Shown here one piece after another: positions 52,616 to 60,353 of a stretch of DNA of 64,000 nt. How positions within the stretch are numbered: position 1 is the stretch's first letter; every line of letters starts with the position of its first letter. The stretch is taken from contig CAXBHL010000002.1 in assembly GCA_963975575.1 (NCBI GenBank), forward strand, positions 372,001 through 436,000, in the 5' to 3' direction. A program made the position numbers and the translations under genes. Under the pieces are notes generated by a model. The model made no database searches. It was not told the DNA's origin and was given only the letters and a program-made list of their open reading frames with translations. This stretch comes from UBA6054 sp963975575. Its GTDB lineage: Bacteria; Planctomycetota; Phycisphaerae; Phycisphaerales; UBA1924.

Positions 52616-54739
52616 ATGCGACCCATCCGAGCCCTGCTCGCCCTCGTCCTCTTCACACTCCCAGCCGCCGCCCAACCGGCCAACCAACCGGCCCAGCAAC
52701 CCGAAAAGCCCCGCCTCGCGGTCAGCGCCATCACCGCCACCCGCCCGGCCCTCGACGCCGCCCGCTTCCAGGGTCAGGCCCAGGCCCTCGACCAGATCAT
52801 CGCGGCCGCCGACAACCAGCTCCTCGACGCCCTCGCCGACACCCGCCGCTTCGACTTGGTCGCCCGCTCCGACCTGGCCACCGTCCTCAAGGAGCAGGAC
52901 CTCGCCGTCTCGGGCCTGATGGACCCGTCCGACCCCCAGACCGCCGGCGCCTTCGCCCTCGCCGGCGCCCGCTACGTCGCCACCGTCGCCATCGACAACT
53001 TCCAGGACGCCGTCGCCACCGCCGACTTCACCGGCGGCCTCGGCAACACCACCATGGAACGCCGCACGATCCAACTTCAGGCCACCCTCAAGATCTACGA
53101 CACCACCACCGGCGTCCTGCTCGACTCGACCACCCTGGCCATCGAGGACGCCCAGGTCCGCGAGACCCTCCCCGGCGCGACCCAGACCGGCCGCCTGACC
53201 AACGCCCTGCTCGCCGACGTGTCCCACCGCCTCGCCCGCGACACCGCCAACGCGATCATGAACACCATCGCCCCGGCCCGCGTGCTGGCGTACACCCTCG
53301 GCCAGGTCACCCTCAACCGCGCCGAGGGCACCGGCGTCGAGGCCGGCCAGATCTGGCGCGTCTACCACGCCGGCCCCGCGCTGATCGACCCCGACACCGG
53401 CGAGAACCTCGGCCGCGAGGAGATCCCCGTCGGCTGGGTCCGCATCACCGAGGTCACCCCCAGGTTCAGCAAGGCCGAGGCGATCGAGGACACCGGCATC
53501 ACCGCCGGCGCGGTCCTGCGGCTCGCGCCCGACGGCCTGCCCCCCGGCATCGATCCCAACGCCCGCCCGGTCCGATCCGGCATGACCTTCCAGCAGTCCA
53601 CGACCGCCACCGACGGCCGCATCGTCACCCAGCCCGGGCGGTTCGTGACGCCCGCCGAAACCCGGACGGAGCCCGCGTCCATTCCGACCCGCCGGGTGGC
53701 GGTTTTCGTGCGTGATGTGTCCGACGCCGTGCCCGACCGGCGGACGGATTCGCTGGAGGCCCTCGTCACCGCGTCGCTCGGCGGCGGGGGGGTCGAGGTG
53801 ATCAGCCGCGCGGCCGTGCTCAACGCGGTGGCCGAACTGTCCGGCGCCGGCGCCAACCGCGGGGGGGCCGACCCGACCGCCGACGCGGCCGCCCGGCTGC
53901 TGTCCGACCAGGCCAGCGCCGTATCACTCGCCCGCACGCTCGGCGCCGACGCGTTACTGATCACGACCGTCGCCGACTTGTCGCGCCAGGAACGCAGTTT
54001 CAACGACCCGGCGCTGGGCGTGAGCACCGAGATCGTGCGCACGACCCTGACCCTGACCTGGGACTTGATCGCCGGCGACACCGGCGGCTCGATCGGTTCC
54101 GGGCTGGCCGACGCGACCGACTCGGTCCGCCGTTCCGCCCGGGTGAGCAGTTCGCCGACGGACCTTGGTGCATTGATGAAGGAGGCCGCGGCCCAGGTCG
54201 GGCCGCAGGTGCGCCGGGCGCTGGCCGAGACGGCCGACCGGACGGCGCAGGCCGCCCCGGCCGAGGTGTCGGTCTCGGTCCGCGTGACGATCCAGGATCT
54301 GAGCATCCCGGACATCCGCAAGGTCGACGGCGTCTGGACGGTCATGTCGGGGCGGTACAACCTGATCCCCGCGCCGACCACGGTGATGGTCGACGGCTTC
54401 CAGGCCGGCAGCACGCCGGCGGAGCTGATGCTGACCCCGGGCCCGCACCGCATCCGCCTGCACCAGCCGGGCTTCGACCCGGTCGAGCGGTTCATCGTGG
54501 CCCGCGAGGGCATGGAGCTGGACATCCCGATGGCGCTGTCCGCGTCGGGCATGCAGCGCTGGCAGCAGAACGCGGCGTTCCTGGAGACACTCAAGACCGG
54601 CGCGGCGCTGCGTGAGAACGAGCAGAAGCTGGTCGAGGGGCTGGCCGAGTTCCTGCGGCAGGCCCGGGTGAACCTGGACACCTCGTCGCTGCAGTCCATC
54701 GAGGCCCCGTCGCTGTGGGAACAGCTGCTCGACCGGTGA
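52616..54739 (+). CDS. Double CsgG-like protein with C-terminal PEGA domain
   Basis: This 707-residue exported protein has a signal peptide (about 1-19). The first CsgG-like half has LADTRRFDLVARSDLATVLK and GARYVATVAIDNF. A second, degenerate CsgG-like half begins near RRVAVFVRDVSDAVPDRRTD and includes EVISRAAVLNAV and LGADALLITTVADL. A PEGA domain follows (TTVMVDGFQAGSTPAEL, TPGPHRIRLHQPGF). CsgG-family proteins form or regulate outer-membrane assemblies. GGAGG precedes the ATG at 52616. Its last four bases overlap the next lipoprotein gene. Codon third positions shift from C to G in the second half. Confidence 0.82.
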   Translation: MRPIRALLALVLFTLPAAAQPANQPAQQPEKPRLAVSAITATRPALDAARFQGQAQALDQIIAAADNQLLDALADTRRFDLVARSDLATVLKEQDLAVSGLMDPSDPQTAGAFALAGARYVATVAIDNFQDAVATADFTGGLGNTTMERRTIQLQATLKIYDTTTGVLLDSTTLAIEDAQVRETLPGATQTGRLTNALLADVSHRLARDTANAIMNTIAPARVLAYTLGQVTLNRAEGTGVEAGQIWRVYHAGPALIDPDTGENLGREEIPVGWVRITEVTPRFSKAEAIEDTGITAGAVLRLAPDGLPPGIDPNARPVRSGMTFQQSTTATDGRIVTQPGRFVTPAETRTEPASIPTRRVAVFVRDVSDAVPDRRTDSLEALVTASLGGGGVEVISRAAVLNAVAELSGAGANRGGADPTADAAARLLSDQASAVSLARTLGADALLITTVADLSRQERSFNDPALGVSTEIVRTTLTLTWDLIAGDTGGSIGSGLADATDSVRRSARVSSSPTDLGALMKEAAAQVGPQVRRALAETADRTAQAAPAEVSVSVRVTIQDLSIPDIRKVDGVWTVMSGRYNLIPAPTTVMVDGFQAGSTPAELMLTPGPHRIRLHQPGFDPVERFIVAREGMELDIPMALSASGMQRWQQNAAFLETLKTGAALRENEQKLVEGLAEFLRQARVNLDTSSLQSIEAPSLWEQLLDR

Positions 54740-56238
54740 GACGCGGCGTGTCCATCGCGGGCCGGGCCGGCCGGGTCGGTCGGGTCGGGCGTCTGGCGTG
54801 CCTGCTGTGCGCGGCGGCCCTCCCGGCGGCTGGGGGATGCCAGAGCGGGTACCGGGACTTTGCGCGGTCGGTCGATGCGAGCATCGCGGCGGGGGACTAC
54901 CGCGGGGCGGCGAGCCTGGCGACGGCCCGGGCGGAGAAGAAGTCCGGCGACCGGATCAACCGGGTGGTGTACAACCTCGAGGCGGCGCGGGCGGCGCAGC
55001 TGGCGGGGGACTACGCCGCCAGCCGCGACTTTTTCGAGCGGGCGCACGACGATGTGCGTCCGTACCTGGACGAGAAGGCCGAGGCGAAGATCACCGAGGC
55101 GGGGGCGACGACGCTGGTGAATCAGACGACGGCGATCTACCGGGCCACGCCGGTGGAGCGGATCATGGCTCCGACGCTGGACGCGCTCAACGCGATGGCG
55201 ATGGGGGACCTGGACGCGGCCCGGGTGCGGCTGAACCTGGCGCGGGACTGGCAGCAGGACGCGGTGCGTCGGTACGGCAAGGCGGGGGCGTCGGAGATCG
55301 AGCGGGACGCGGCGGCGCGGGGGGTGCCGGTGCGGGAAGAGGGCGTGATGGCGGCGGTCGCGCCGTACTACAGCAATCTGCAGGACCTGTCCGGGTACGC
55401 GGACTACGGCAACCCGTTCGCGTCGCACCTGCGTGGGGTGTTCCTGCTGGCGACGGCGTCGGACGCGGGCGATCTGGAGCGGGCGCGGTTCGAGCTGCGC
55501 CAGGTGGTGGCGATGGAGCCGTCGGCCGAGCCGGTGGTCACGCCGGACCTGGAGGCGGCGGCGTCGGGCGGGCTTTCGGGGCCGGTCGTGTGGGTCTATT
55601 TCCTGACGGGGCGGGCGCCGTCGCTGGAGGAGATCCGGCTGGACATCCCGATCCCGGCGGGCAACGTGAACTACGTGGCGGCGGCGTTCCCGCGGCTGGT
55701 GATCAACCCGGACGGCGTGTTCTCGGCGCGGGTGAGCGGGGGCGGTGATTCGGTCGGGACGGTGGAGCTGGCCGACGTGGACGCGATGGTGGCGGCGGAT
55801 TTTCGGAGGCGTCTGCCGACGATCGTGATGCAGGAGGTGCTCAGCTCGGCGCTGAAGGCGGGGGCGACCTACGCGGCCAGCCGCGAGGGGCGGGACGGCT
55901 GGGCGCAGCTGGCGGGGATTCTCTATCAGGCGCTGACGACGGCGGCGGACCTGCGTTCGTGGCGGAGTCTGCCCAAGCGGGTGCTGGTGGCGCGGGTCGC
56001 CACGCCGCCGGACGGGCGGATGTCGGCGTGGTTCGGCGGGGGCGGTGTGGGTGGGGGGGCAGGGGGTTCGGGGGCGGACGCGACCTGGACGGTGCGTCCC
56101 GGTACAAGTCATATCGTGGTGGTGTCGCTGCCGTCGTCCGCGTCGCGGGCGGCGTCGGTGCTCACCGCGGAACTGGGCGTTGGACAACCGAGTCTTGGGA
56201 CTCTGAGCGAGGAGGCGGTCGATGATGCGGACGACTAA
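54736..56238 (+). CDS. COG3014-like lipoprotein
   Basis: This protein has 500 residues and a probable lipobox at AAGGC (Cys35). The N-terminal helical TPR-like part includes VDASIAAGDYRGAASLATAR and AARAAQLAGDYAASRDFFER. The C-terminal part is beta-rich (GPVVWVYFLTGRAPSLEEIR, RRLPTIVMQEVLSSALKAGA) and ends in a Gly-rich stretch. The arrangement before YcfL-like and LpoB-like genes is the one known for COG3014 proteins. The GTG start at 54736 overlaps the previous stop (GTGA); a GTG 21 bases upstream is less likely. Confidence 0.82.
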   Translation: MRRGVSIAGRAGRVGRVGRLACLLCAAALPAAGGCQSGYRDFARSVDASIAAGDYRGAASLATARAEKKSGDRINRVVYNLEAARAAQLAGDYAASRDFFERAHDDVRPYLDEKAEAKITEAGATTLVNQTTAIYRATPVERIMAPTLDALNAMAMGDLDAARVRLNLARDWQQDAVRRYGKAGASEIERDAAARGVPVREEGVMAAVAPYYSNLQDLSGYADYGNPFASHLRGVFLLATASDAGDLERARFELRQVVAMEPSAEPVVTPDLEAAASGGLSGPVVWVYFLTGRAPSLEEIRLDIPIPAGNVNYVAAAFPRLVINPDGVFSARVSGGGDSVGTVELADVDAMVAADFRRRLPTIVMQEVLSSALKAGATYAASREGRDGWAQLAGILYQALTTAADLRSWRSLPKRVLVARVATPPDGRMSAWFGGGGVGGGAGGSGADATWTVRPGTSHIVVVSLPSSASRAASVLTAELGVGQPSLGTLSEEAVDDADD

Positions 56239-56650
56239 GAGCATGTTGGCGGGCGCGATCGGCGCGGTGCTGCTGGCCGGTGCGGTTTCGGGCTGCGGCA
56301 CGGTGAACACGGCCGAGTCGCGGCGGGGCGGCGGGGAGGACGCCGTGAAAGTGCGTCAGGACATCAACGACGCGCTGAGCTTCCTGGCGATTCACTCGAC
56401 CGAGGTGCGGATGTTCGAGAACAAGGGCGGGACGATGGAAGCGCAGGTGGACATCGCCAACGACGGCTTCCGCACGCGCCGGTTCGCGTACCGCTTCGAC
56501 TGGATGGACGCCCGGGGCAACATCATCCCCTCGCAGAACGCGGTGTGGGAGACGGCGTCGATCCCCGCGGGCGGTTCGGCGGTGATCGGGTCGACGGCGC
56601 TGACGCCGGAGGCCAAGGACTTCCGGCTGCAGGTGCGGCGCTCGAACTGA
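56222..56650 (+). CDS. YcfL-like (DUF1425) lipoprotein
   Basis: This 142-residue protein has a signal and lipobox AVSGC (Cys25). A small beta-sandwich follows, with VRMFENKGGTMEAQVDIAND and RFAYRFDWMDARGNIIPSQN and a closing strand DFRLQVRR. This is the pattern of YcfL/DUF1425 proteins, which partner LpoB. AGGAGG at 56208-56213 precedes two consecutive ATGs. The start overlaps the COG3014-like gene by 17 bases. Confidence 0.88.
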   Translation: MMRTTKSMLAGAIGAVLLAGAVSGCGTVNTAESRRGGGEDAVKVRQDINDALSFLAIHSTEVRMFENKGGTMEAQVDIANDGFRTRRFAYRFDWMDARGNIIPSQNAVWETASIPAGGSAVIGSTALTPEAKDFRLQVRRSN

Positions 56651-56652
56651 GT

Positions 56653-56671
56653 CCGCCCGTCGGGCGGGTTT
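56653..56671 (+). terminator. Weak hairpin between YcfL- and LpoB-like genes
   Basis: CCGCCC and GGGCGG pair around GTC, and the stem is followed by GTTT. It is short and probably an attenuator or processing hairpin rather than a full stop, because the LpoB-like gene follows in 50 bases. Confidence 0.5.
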
Positions 56672-56723
56672 GTGAGAACTGATACAGGCCGGGCCTTCGG
56701 GGTCCGGAGGAAAGGACAGTGCT

Positions 56724-57323
56724 ATGCGTGGTCTGATGCTGGGAAGCGTGCTGTTGGCGGGGTCGGTTGGCGCGGGGCTGGTCGGCTGTTCGACGCCCGC
56801 GCGGGTGATCGAGACGGGCGGGCCCGAGTCGGTCGTGAGCGTGGGCGAGGTGGACATCCAGGACCTCAAGAACGCCTCGGCCGGGATGCTCGAGTCGCTG
56901 ATCTCGACGAACATCCTCAACTCGGCCCCCAACCAGCCGGCGCGGCTGGCGATCGACCGGGTGGTCAACGACACCTCGAGCTCGTTCGACACGGGCGAGC
57001 TGCTGTACCGGATGCGTGAGCAGCTGGTCAACTCGGGCAAGGCGCAGGTCATCACGACTTACGGCAACAACCCCGAGTCGAAGATCGCGCAGGACGAGCT
57101 GCGTCGCAAGGCCATGCAGGAGGGGCGTTCGGACTTTGCCACCCTGACGCCGGACTTTGCGCTGACCGGCAAGGTCACCCAGCTCAAGCGGGCGGCGGGC
57201 AGCACGCGGCAGACGACCTACACCTTCCGGCTGACGCTGACGGACATTCCCACCGGGCTGGAGGCGTGGACGAAGACGGTGGAGATCACCAAGCTGGGCA
57301 CAAAGAACTCCGTGGGGTTCTGA
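56724..57323 (+). CDS. LpoB-like penicillin-binding-protein activator lipoprotein
   Basis: This protein has 199 residues with lipobox GLVGC (Cys22). The LpoB/CsgG-like fold is visible in RLAIDRVVNDTSSSFDTGEL, QLVNSGKAQVITTY, and FALTGKVTQL. The end is RLTLTDIPTGLEAWTKTVEI. LpoB in E. coli activates PBP1b from the outer membrane; whether that holds here is unknown, because planctomycete cell walls differ. It is the last gene of the CsgG-COG3014-YcfL-LpoB series and is followed by a strong terminator. Confidence 0.9.
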   Translation: MRGLMLGSVLLAGSVGAGLVGCSTPARVIETGGPESVVSVGEVDIQDLKNASAGMLESLISTNILNSAPNQPARLAIDRVVNDTSSSFDTGELLYRMREQLVNSGKAQVITTYGNNPESKIAQDELRRKAMQEGRSDFATLTPDFALTGKVTQLKRAAGSTRQTTYTFRLTLTDIPTGLEAWTKTVEITKLGTKNSVGF

Positions 57324-57351
57324 TGCTCCGAGATCGGTCCTTTGTATGATG

Positions 57352-57383
57352 ACCGCCCCGCGATGAACGCGGGGCGGTTTGTT
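57352..57383 (+). terminator. Rho-independent terminator after the LpoB-like gene
   Basis: ACCGCCCCGCG and CGCGGGGCGGT form an 11-bp stem around ATGAA, followed by TTGTTG. It closes the outer-membrane lipoprotein operon. Confidence 0.88.
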
Positions 57384-57406
57384 GTTCAGAGCGAAAGGAC
57401 GGATGG

Positions 57407-57796
57407 ATGGCGTTGCGTGTCGAGACGATCGAGGTTCCGGTGGGTGACCTGCGTCGGGCGGTGGCGTGGTACGGCGCCCACCTGGGATTCGAAGAGGAAT
57501 GGTCGGACGGGCACCACGCGTTGCTGAGTTCGGACGGCGGCGGGCCGAAGCTCTTGCTGGTGGTCGTGCGTTCCGGCGTGCGTCTCGGCTTCACGTGCGA
57601 GGCGACCGGCCTGCGCCACGGCGTGGTCGACGTGCGGACGGACGACCTCGGCGCGCTGCACGCGCAGTTGGCCGCGTCCGGCACGCCCGTGGACGCGCTG
57701 GACGCGGGCGGGAACGAGTGGGCGCCGCGGGGCTTCGGGTTCGAGGACTCCGAGGGCAACCGGCTGGCGGCGTTCTCGTATCCCAGACGATCCTGA
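57407..57796 (+). CDS. VOC-family (glyoxalase/bleomycin-resistance) protein
   Basis: This 129-residue vicinal-oxygen-chelate domain starts with VETIEVPVGDLRRAVAWYGA and has LGFEEEWSDGHHALLSS in the second beta-alpha unit. It ends GFEDSEGNRLAAFSYP, the family's closing metal-ligand strand. The usual first His ligand is Glu here. Substrates of such proteins range from thiol adducts to antibiotics, so none is proposed. AAGGA lies upstream of the ATG. The gene converges with the S41 peptidase gene, ten bases apart. Confidence 0.88.
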   Translation: MALRVETIEVPVGDLRRAVAWYGAHLGFEEEWSDGHHALLSSDGGGPKLLLVVVRSGVRLGFTCEATGLRHGVVDVRTDDLGALHAQLAASGTPVDALDAGGNEWAPRGFGFEDSEGNRLAAFSYPRRS

Positions 57797-57806
57797 GCTT
57801 GCCGGA

Positions 57807-59081
57807 TCAGCCGGCGCGTCCGGAGCGGTCGGTGTGGCCCTGCTGGTAGACGCCGCGGATGGCGGTGATGCGGCCCTGGGCGTCGCGTTCGAACTCCATG
57901 CGGAAGTCGTCGGCGCCCTCGATCATGAAGACGTCGGCGGCGACCGGGACCAGGGTGCGCCAGGCGGGGGCCCCGACGCGCCGGTACATCAGGCGGCCGT
58001 CTTCGAGCTTGATCTCGCGGTCGGTGTAGTTGCCGGCAAACTCGGGCAGGGCGGCGTTACCCGGGTCGAACGAGCGGGTGGCGGCGGCGTGCTGGAACAG
58101 GCCCCACTCGGCGGCCGGGTCTCCGGACTCGGCGATGCGTTCGAGGGCCATGCGGGTGGCGGTCTCGAGGGCCCGGTCGGCGGGGACGGCGACGTCGGGG
58201 GTGATGCCGGTGCCCTCCCAGTTGGTGTTGGTGATGGGGTTGATGGCGCGGCCGACGGGGACCATGAGCATGAGCGTGTCGGCGATGGGGTAGCCGTCGA
58301 CGGGGTGGGCGCCGCCGCCGGTGGTCTCGCCGACGATCGTGGCGCGCTTGCGGGTCTGGAGGTTGTAGGCGCACTCCTCGGCGCCCGAGAAGGTGTAGGC
58401 GCTGGTGAGGACGTAGACGGGGGTGTCGGGCATGGCGAGGTCGGGGTATTCGGCGTTGGTCCAGAACTCGGTGGTCGAGTCGGCGGGGCGGAAGTAGAGG
58501 CTATTGAGCAGGACGGGCTCGCTGGCGTCGAAGAAGTAGGAGCAGAGGAGCTGGACGGTGGCGGGGTCGCCGCCGCCGTTCTTGCGCAGGTCGAGGATGA
58601 CGGTGGAGGAGCCCTGGAGGAGGCGGACGGCGGAGAGGATCGCCTCGCGGGCGTGCTCGGCGGGGTGGAAGCCGCGGAGGTCCAGATACCCGACGTTGCC
58701 GGCGAGACGCTCGACCTTCTGGACGCCGAAGGGGGCGTGCTGGCGCGGGTCGAAGGGCTCCTGCGGCGCTTGCTCGCGTTCTTCGGGCGGGGTCCACCCC
58801 TCGGGGAGCGCGGAGGCGCCGAAGTGGCGGTCGTTGGTGAAGGCGCGGAGGTCGCGGGTCAGGGCGGCGGCGAGGTCGCGGCCCTCGAGGTGGTCGTAGT
58901 GGCCGGCCCCGGCCCGTTCGGCGATGTGGTCGGCGGTGCGTTGGCCGACGTCGGGGAAGACGTAGTTGTCGCGGACGGTCTGGCAGACCTCGGCGATGAG
59001 TTGCTGGTTGTCGGGTTTGGCGTGGGAAGCGGTGGCCAGTGTGGCGATGGCGAGGGCGGTGGGGATGGTCTGTGCGCGCAT
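57807..59081 (-). CDS. S41-family peptidase (IRBP/tricorn-like)
   Basis: This 424-residue exported protein has signal peptide 1-21. An N-terminal helical domain contains DRHFGA (His86). The tricorn-core domain follows, with GYLDLRGF, STVILDLRKNGGG, and the nucleophile Ser232 in SAYTFSGAEECAY; Glu235/236 follows. There is no PDZ domain. The C-terminal 80 residues form a small extra domain (FAGNYTDREIKLEDGRLMY). AGGAG before the ATG at 59081 supports the start. It probably degrades peptides outside the cytosol. Confidence 0.93.
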   Translation of the reverse strand: MRAQTIPTALAIATLATASHAKPDNQQLIAEVCQTVRDNYVFPDVGQRTADHIAERAGAGHYDHLEGRDLAAALTRDLRAFTNDRHFGASALPEGWTPPEEREQAPQEPFDPRQHAPFGVQKVERLAGNVGYLDLRGFHPAEHAREAILSAVRLLQGSSTVILDLRKNGGGDPATVQLLCSYFFDASEPVLLNSLYFRPADSTTEFWTNAEYPDLAMPDTPVYVLTSAYTFSGAEECAYNLQTRKRATIVGETTGGGAHPVDGYPIADTLMLMVPVGRAINPITNTNWEGTGITPDVAVPADRALETATRMALERIAESGDPAAEWGLFQHAAATRSFDPGNAALPEFAGNYTDREIKLEDGRLMYRRVGAPAWRTLVPVAADVFMIEGADDFRMEFERDAQGRITAIRGVYQQGHTDRSGRAG

Positions 59082-59437
59082 GGGGTCTCCTGTGGAACGG
59101 TCGTGCATCCAACCGGGATGCCGGTGGGGTGTGTTTCCGTTCCGTGGGCGGAGATTTTCTGCCGAAGACCCGATCAGGGCCCCGCCGGGGTTGAAATCAG
59201 CTTTGTGCGATCGCGTGCCGCTTTGATGCGCGAGGAGACACGCGCACACCCGTGGCGGGTGGCATCGCGGGGCGTGCACGGAGGCTGGAGGTCTACAGGA
59301 CGATGATGGTCGGGGCGATGACTGGCATATCTTCGGTCATGGTCGGATCTCCTGGCGCGGGGACATCCCGCTGTGTGGAGATACCGGCGAAGACGGGCCA
59401 ATGTTCCGGTTTTGATAAATTTCTGATCAATAGCCGG
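59082..59437. other. Interval between the EVE and S41 genes, with a micro-ORF and an AT-rich dyad
   Basis: No larger gene is visible in these 356 bases. An AT-rich dyad, TTGAT (59412-59416) and ATCAA (59426-59430), bracketed by CCGG on each side, sits just after the EVE stop. It is the most AT-rich patch in the right third of the window. The 15-codon ORF at 59293 lies between it and the S41 gene. Confidence 0.5.
59293..59340 (-). CDS. Micro-ORF of 15 codons with strong ribosome-binding site
   Basis: MTEDMPVIAPTIIVL followed by TAG. An AGGAG site sits eight bases before the ATG, which is better than that of many neighbouring genes. It lies about 210 bases upstream of the S41 peptidase gene on the same strand. 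It could be a leader peptide that controls the peptidase gene, a small hydrophobic peptide product, or chance. Confidence 0.35.
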   Translation of the reverse strand: MTEDMPVIAPTIIVL

Positions 59438-59869
59438 TCAGAGGCCCGCCAAGGACGAAATCAGCTTCCTGGCCGCGGCGGGGACGGGCATGCAGCTGAG
59501 GCGGGCCTGGCGGACGAGTTCGAAGCCCTCGATCTTGAAGCGGTCGTCGGCCTTGATGTCGGCGAGGGTGAGTTGCTTTTTGGCGGCCTTGACGGGCTCA
59601 ACATCGACGACGGGGCGGGCGATGTCGCCCTTGCCGTTGAGTCCGGGGTGGTTGGGGTCCTCGTAGGCGTCGGAGACGACTTTCGCCAGGCCGGCGATGC
59701 GTTTCTCGTTGCCGGTGTGGTAGACGAAGGCGGTGTCGCCGGGCTTCATGGCGCGGAGGTGGATGTTGGCGGCGGGGTTGTTGACGCCGTCCCAGACGGT
59801 GCGGCCGTCGCGGGCGAGGTCGTCGTAGGCGTAGTCGTCCGGCTCGGTCTTGATCAGCCAGGTGGCCAT
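59438..59869 (-). CDS. EVE-domain (modified-nucleotide-binding) protein
   Basis: This 143-residue single EVE domain of the PUA-like superfamily contains WLIKTEPDDYAYDDLARDG, VWDGVNNPAANIHLRAMKPG, and DTAFVYHTGNEKRIAG, then FELVRQARLSCMPV. EVE proteins recognise modified bases in DNA or RNA. In bacteria the single-domain form (COG2947) has no fixed pathway. GGAG precedes the ATG. It is 61 bases downstream of the HPF gene on the same strand. Confidence 0.95.
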   Translation of the reverse strand: MATWLIKTEPDDYAYDDLARDGRTVWDGVNNPAANIHLRAMKPGDTAFVYHTGNEKRIAGLAKVVSDAYEDPNHPGLNGKGDIARPVVDVEPVKAAKKQLTLADIKADDRFKIEGFELVRQARLSCMPVPAAARKLISSLAGL

Positions 59870-59930
59870 GGTGGTCGCTCCGTGTCTGCCTGGATGGGCG
59901 GAGCGCCAGTTTAGCCGGACGGCGGCGCGG

Positions 59931-60245
59931 TCAGTGCGTGGCGGCGCGTTCGAAGCGGGTGGTCAGGACGCGCTGGAGCTTGTTGACGGCGTCGCTGACG
60001 GCGGTGTGGAAGTCGTCGGTGGCGCTCTCGACGGCGAGGGGGTCCATGCCGGTGGGGCGTGCTTCGAAGAGGACGCGTTTGTCGTTCTGGCCGTGCTTGT
60101 GGGTGCTGTTGAGGTCGGCGAAGTGGACCTCGACGCGGGTGATGCGGTCGGAGAAGCGGCCGACGTGGTTGCTGAGCGCCTCGCGTGCGTGGGTCTCGAG
60201 CGCGTCGGACGCGGGGAGGTTCTTGTAGTTGAACTCGATGTGCAT
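59931..60245 (-). CDS. Ribosome hibernation factor HPF/RaiA family
   Basis: This 104-residue protein binds the 30S decoding and tRNA sites during stasis. The beta-alpha-beta-beta-beta-alpha fold is visible in HIEFNYKNLPASDALETHAR, then VEVHFADLN, and the second helix AVSDAVNKLQRVLTTRFE. It is the short form without the long C-terminal dimerisation tail. AAGGAGG lies seven bases before the ATG, one of the best sites in the window, consistent with a highly expressed gene. Confidence 0.93.
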   Translation of the reverse strand: MHIEFNYKNLPASDALETHAREALSNHVGRFSDRITRVEVHFADLNSTHKHGQNDKRVLFEARPTGMDPLAVESATDDFHTAVSDAVNKLQRVLTTRFERAATH

Positions 60246-60353
60246 GCGGTCCCTCCTTGGTGTTGATGTCCTGGAGTTGATATCGGGGGAGATACGCCGC
60301 GCGGAGTGGATTGTTCGCGGAATCGGACGCGATCGGCGTCGATCGAAACGAAA

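Noticed and set aside
53640..53760. Replication origin or dif site at the skew change
   Set aside because: No DnaA-box cluster, AT-rich unwinding element or XerCD-type 28-mer could be seen. Only the skew change itself is reported.
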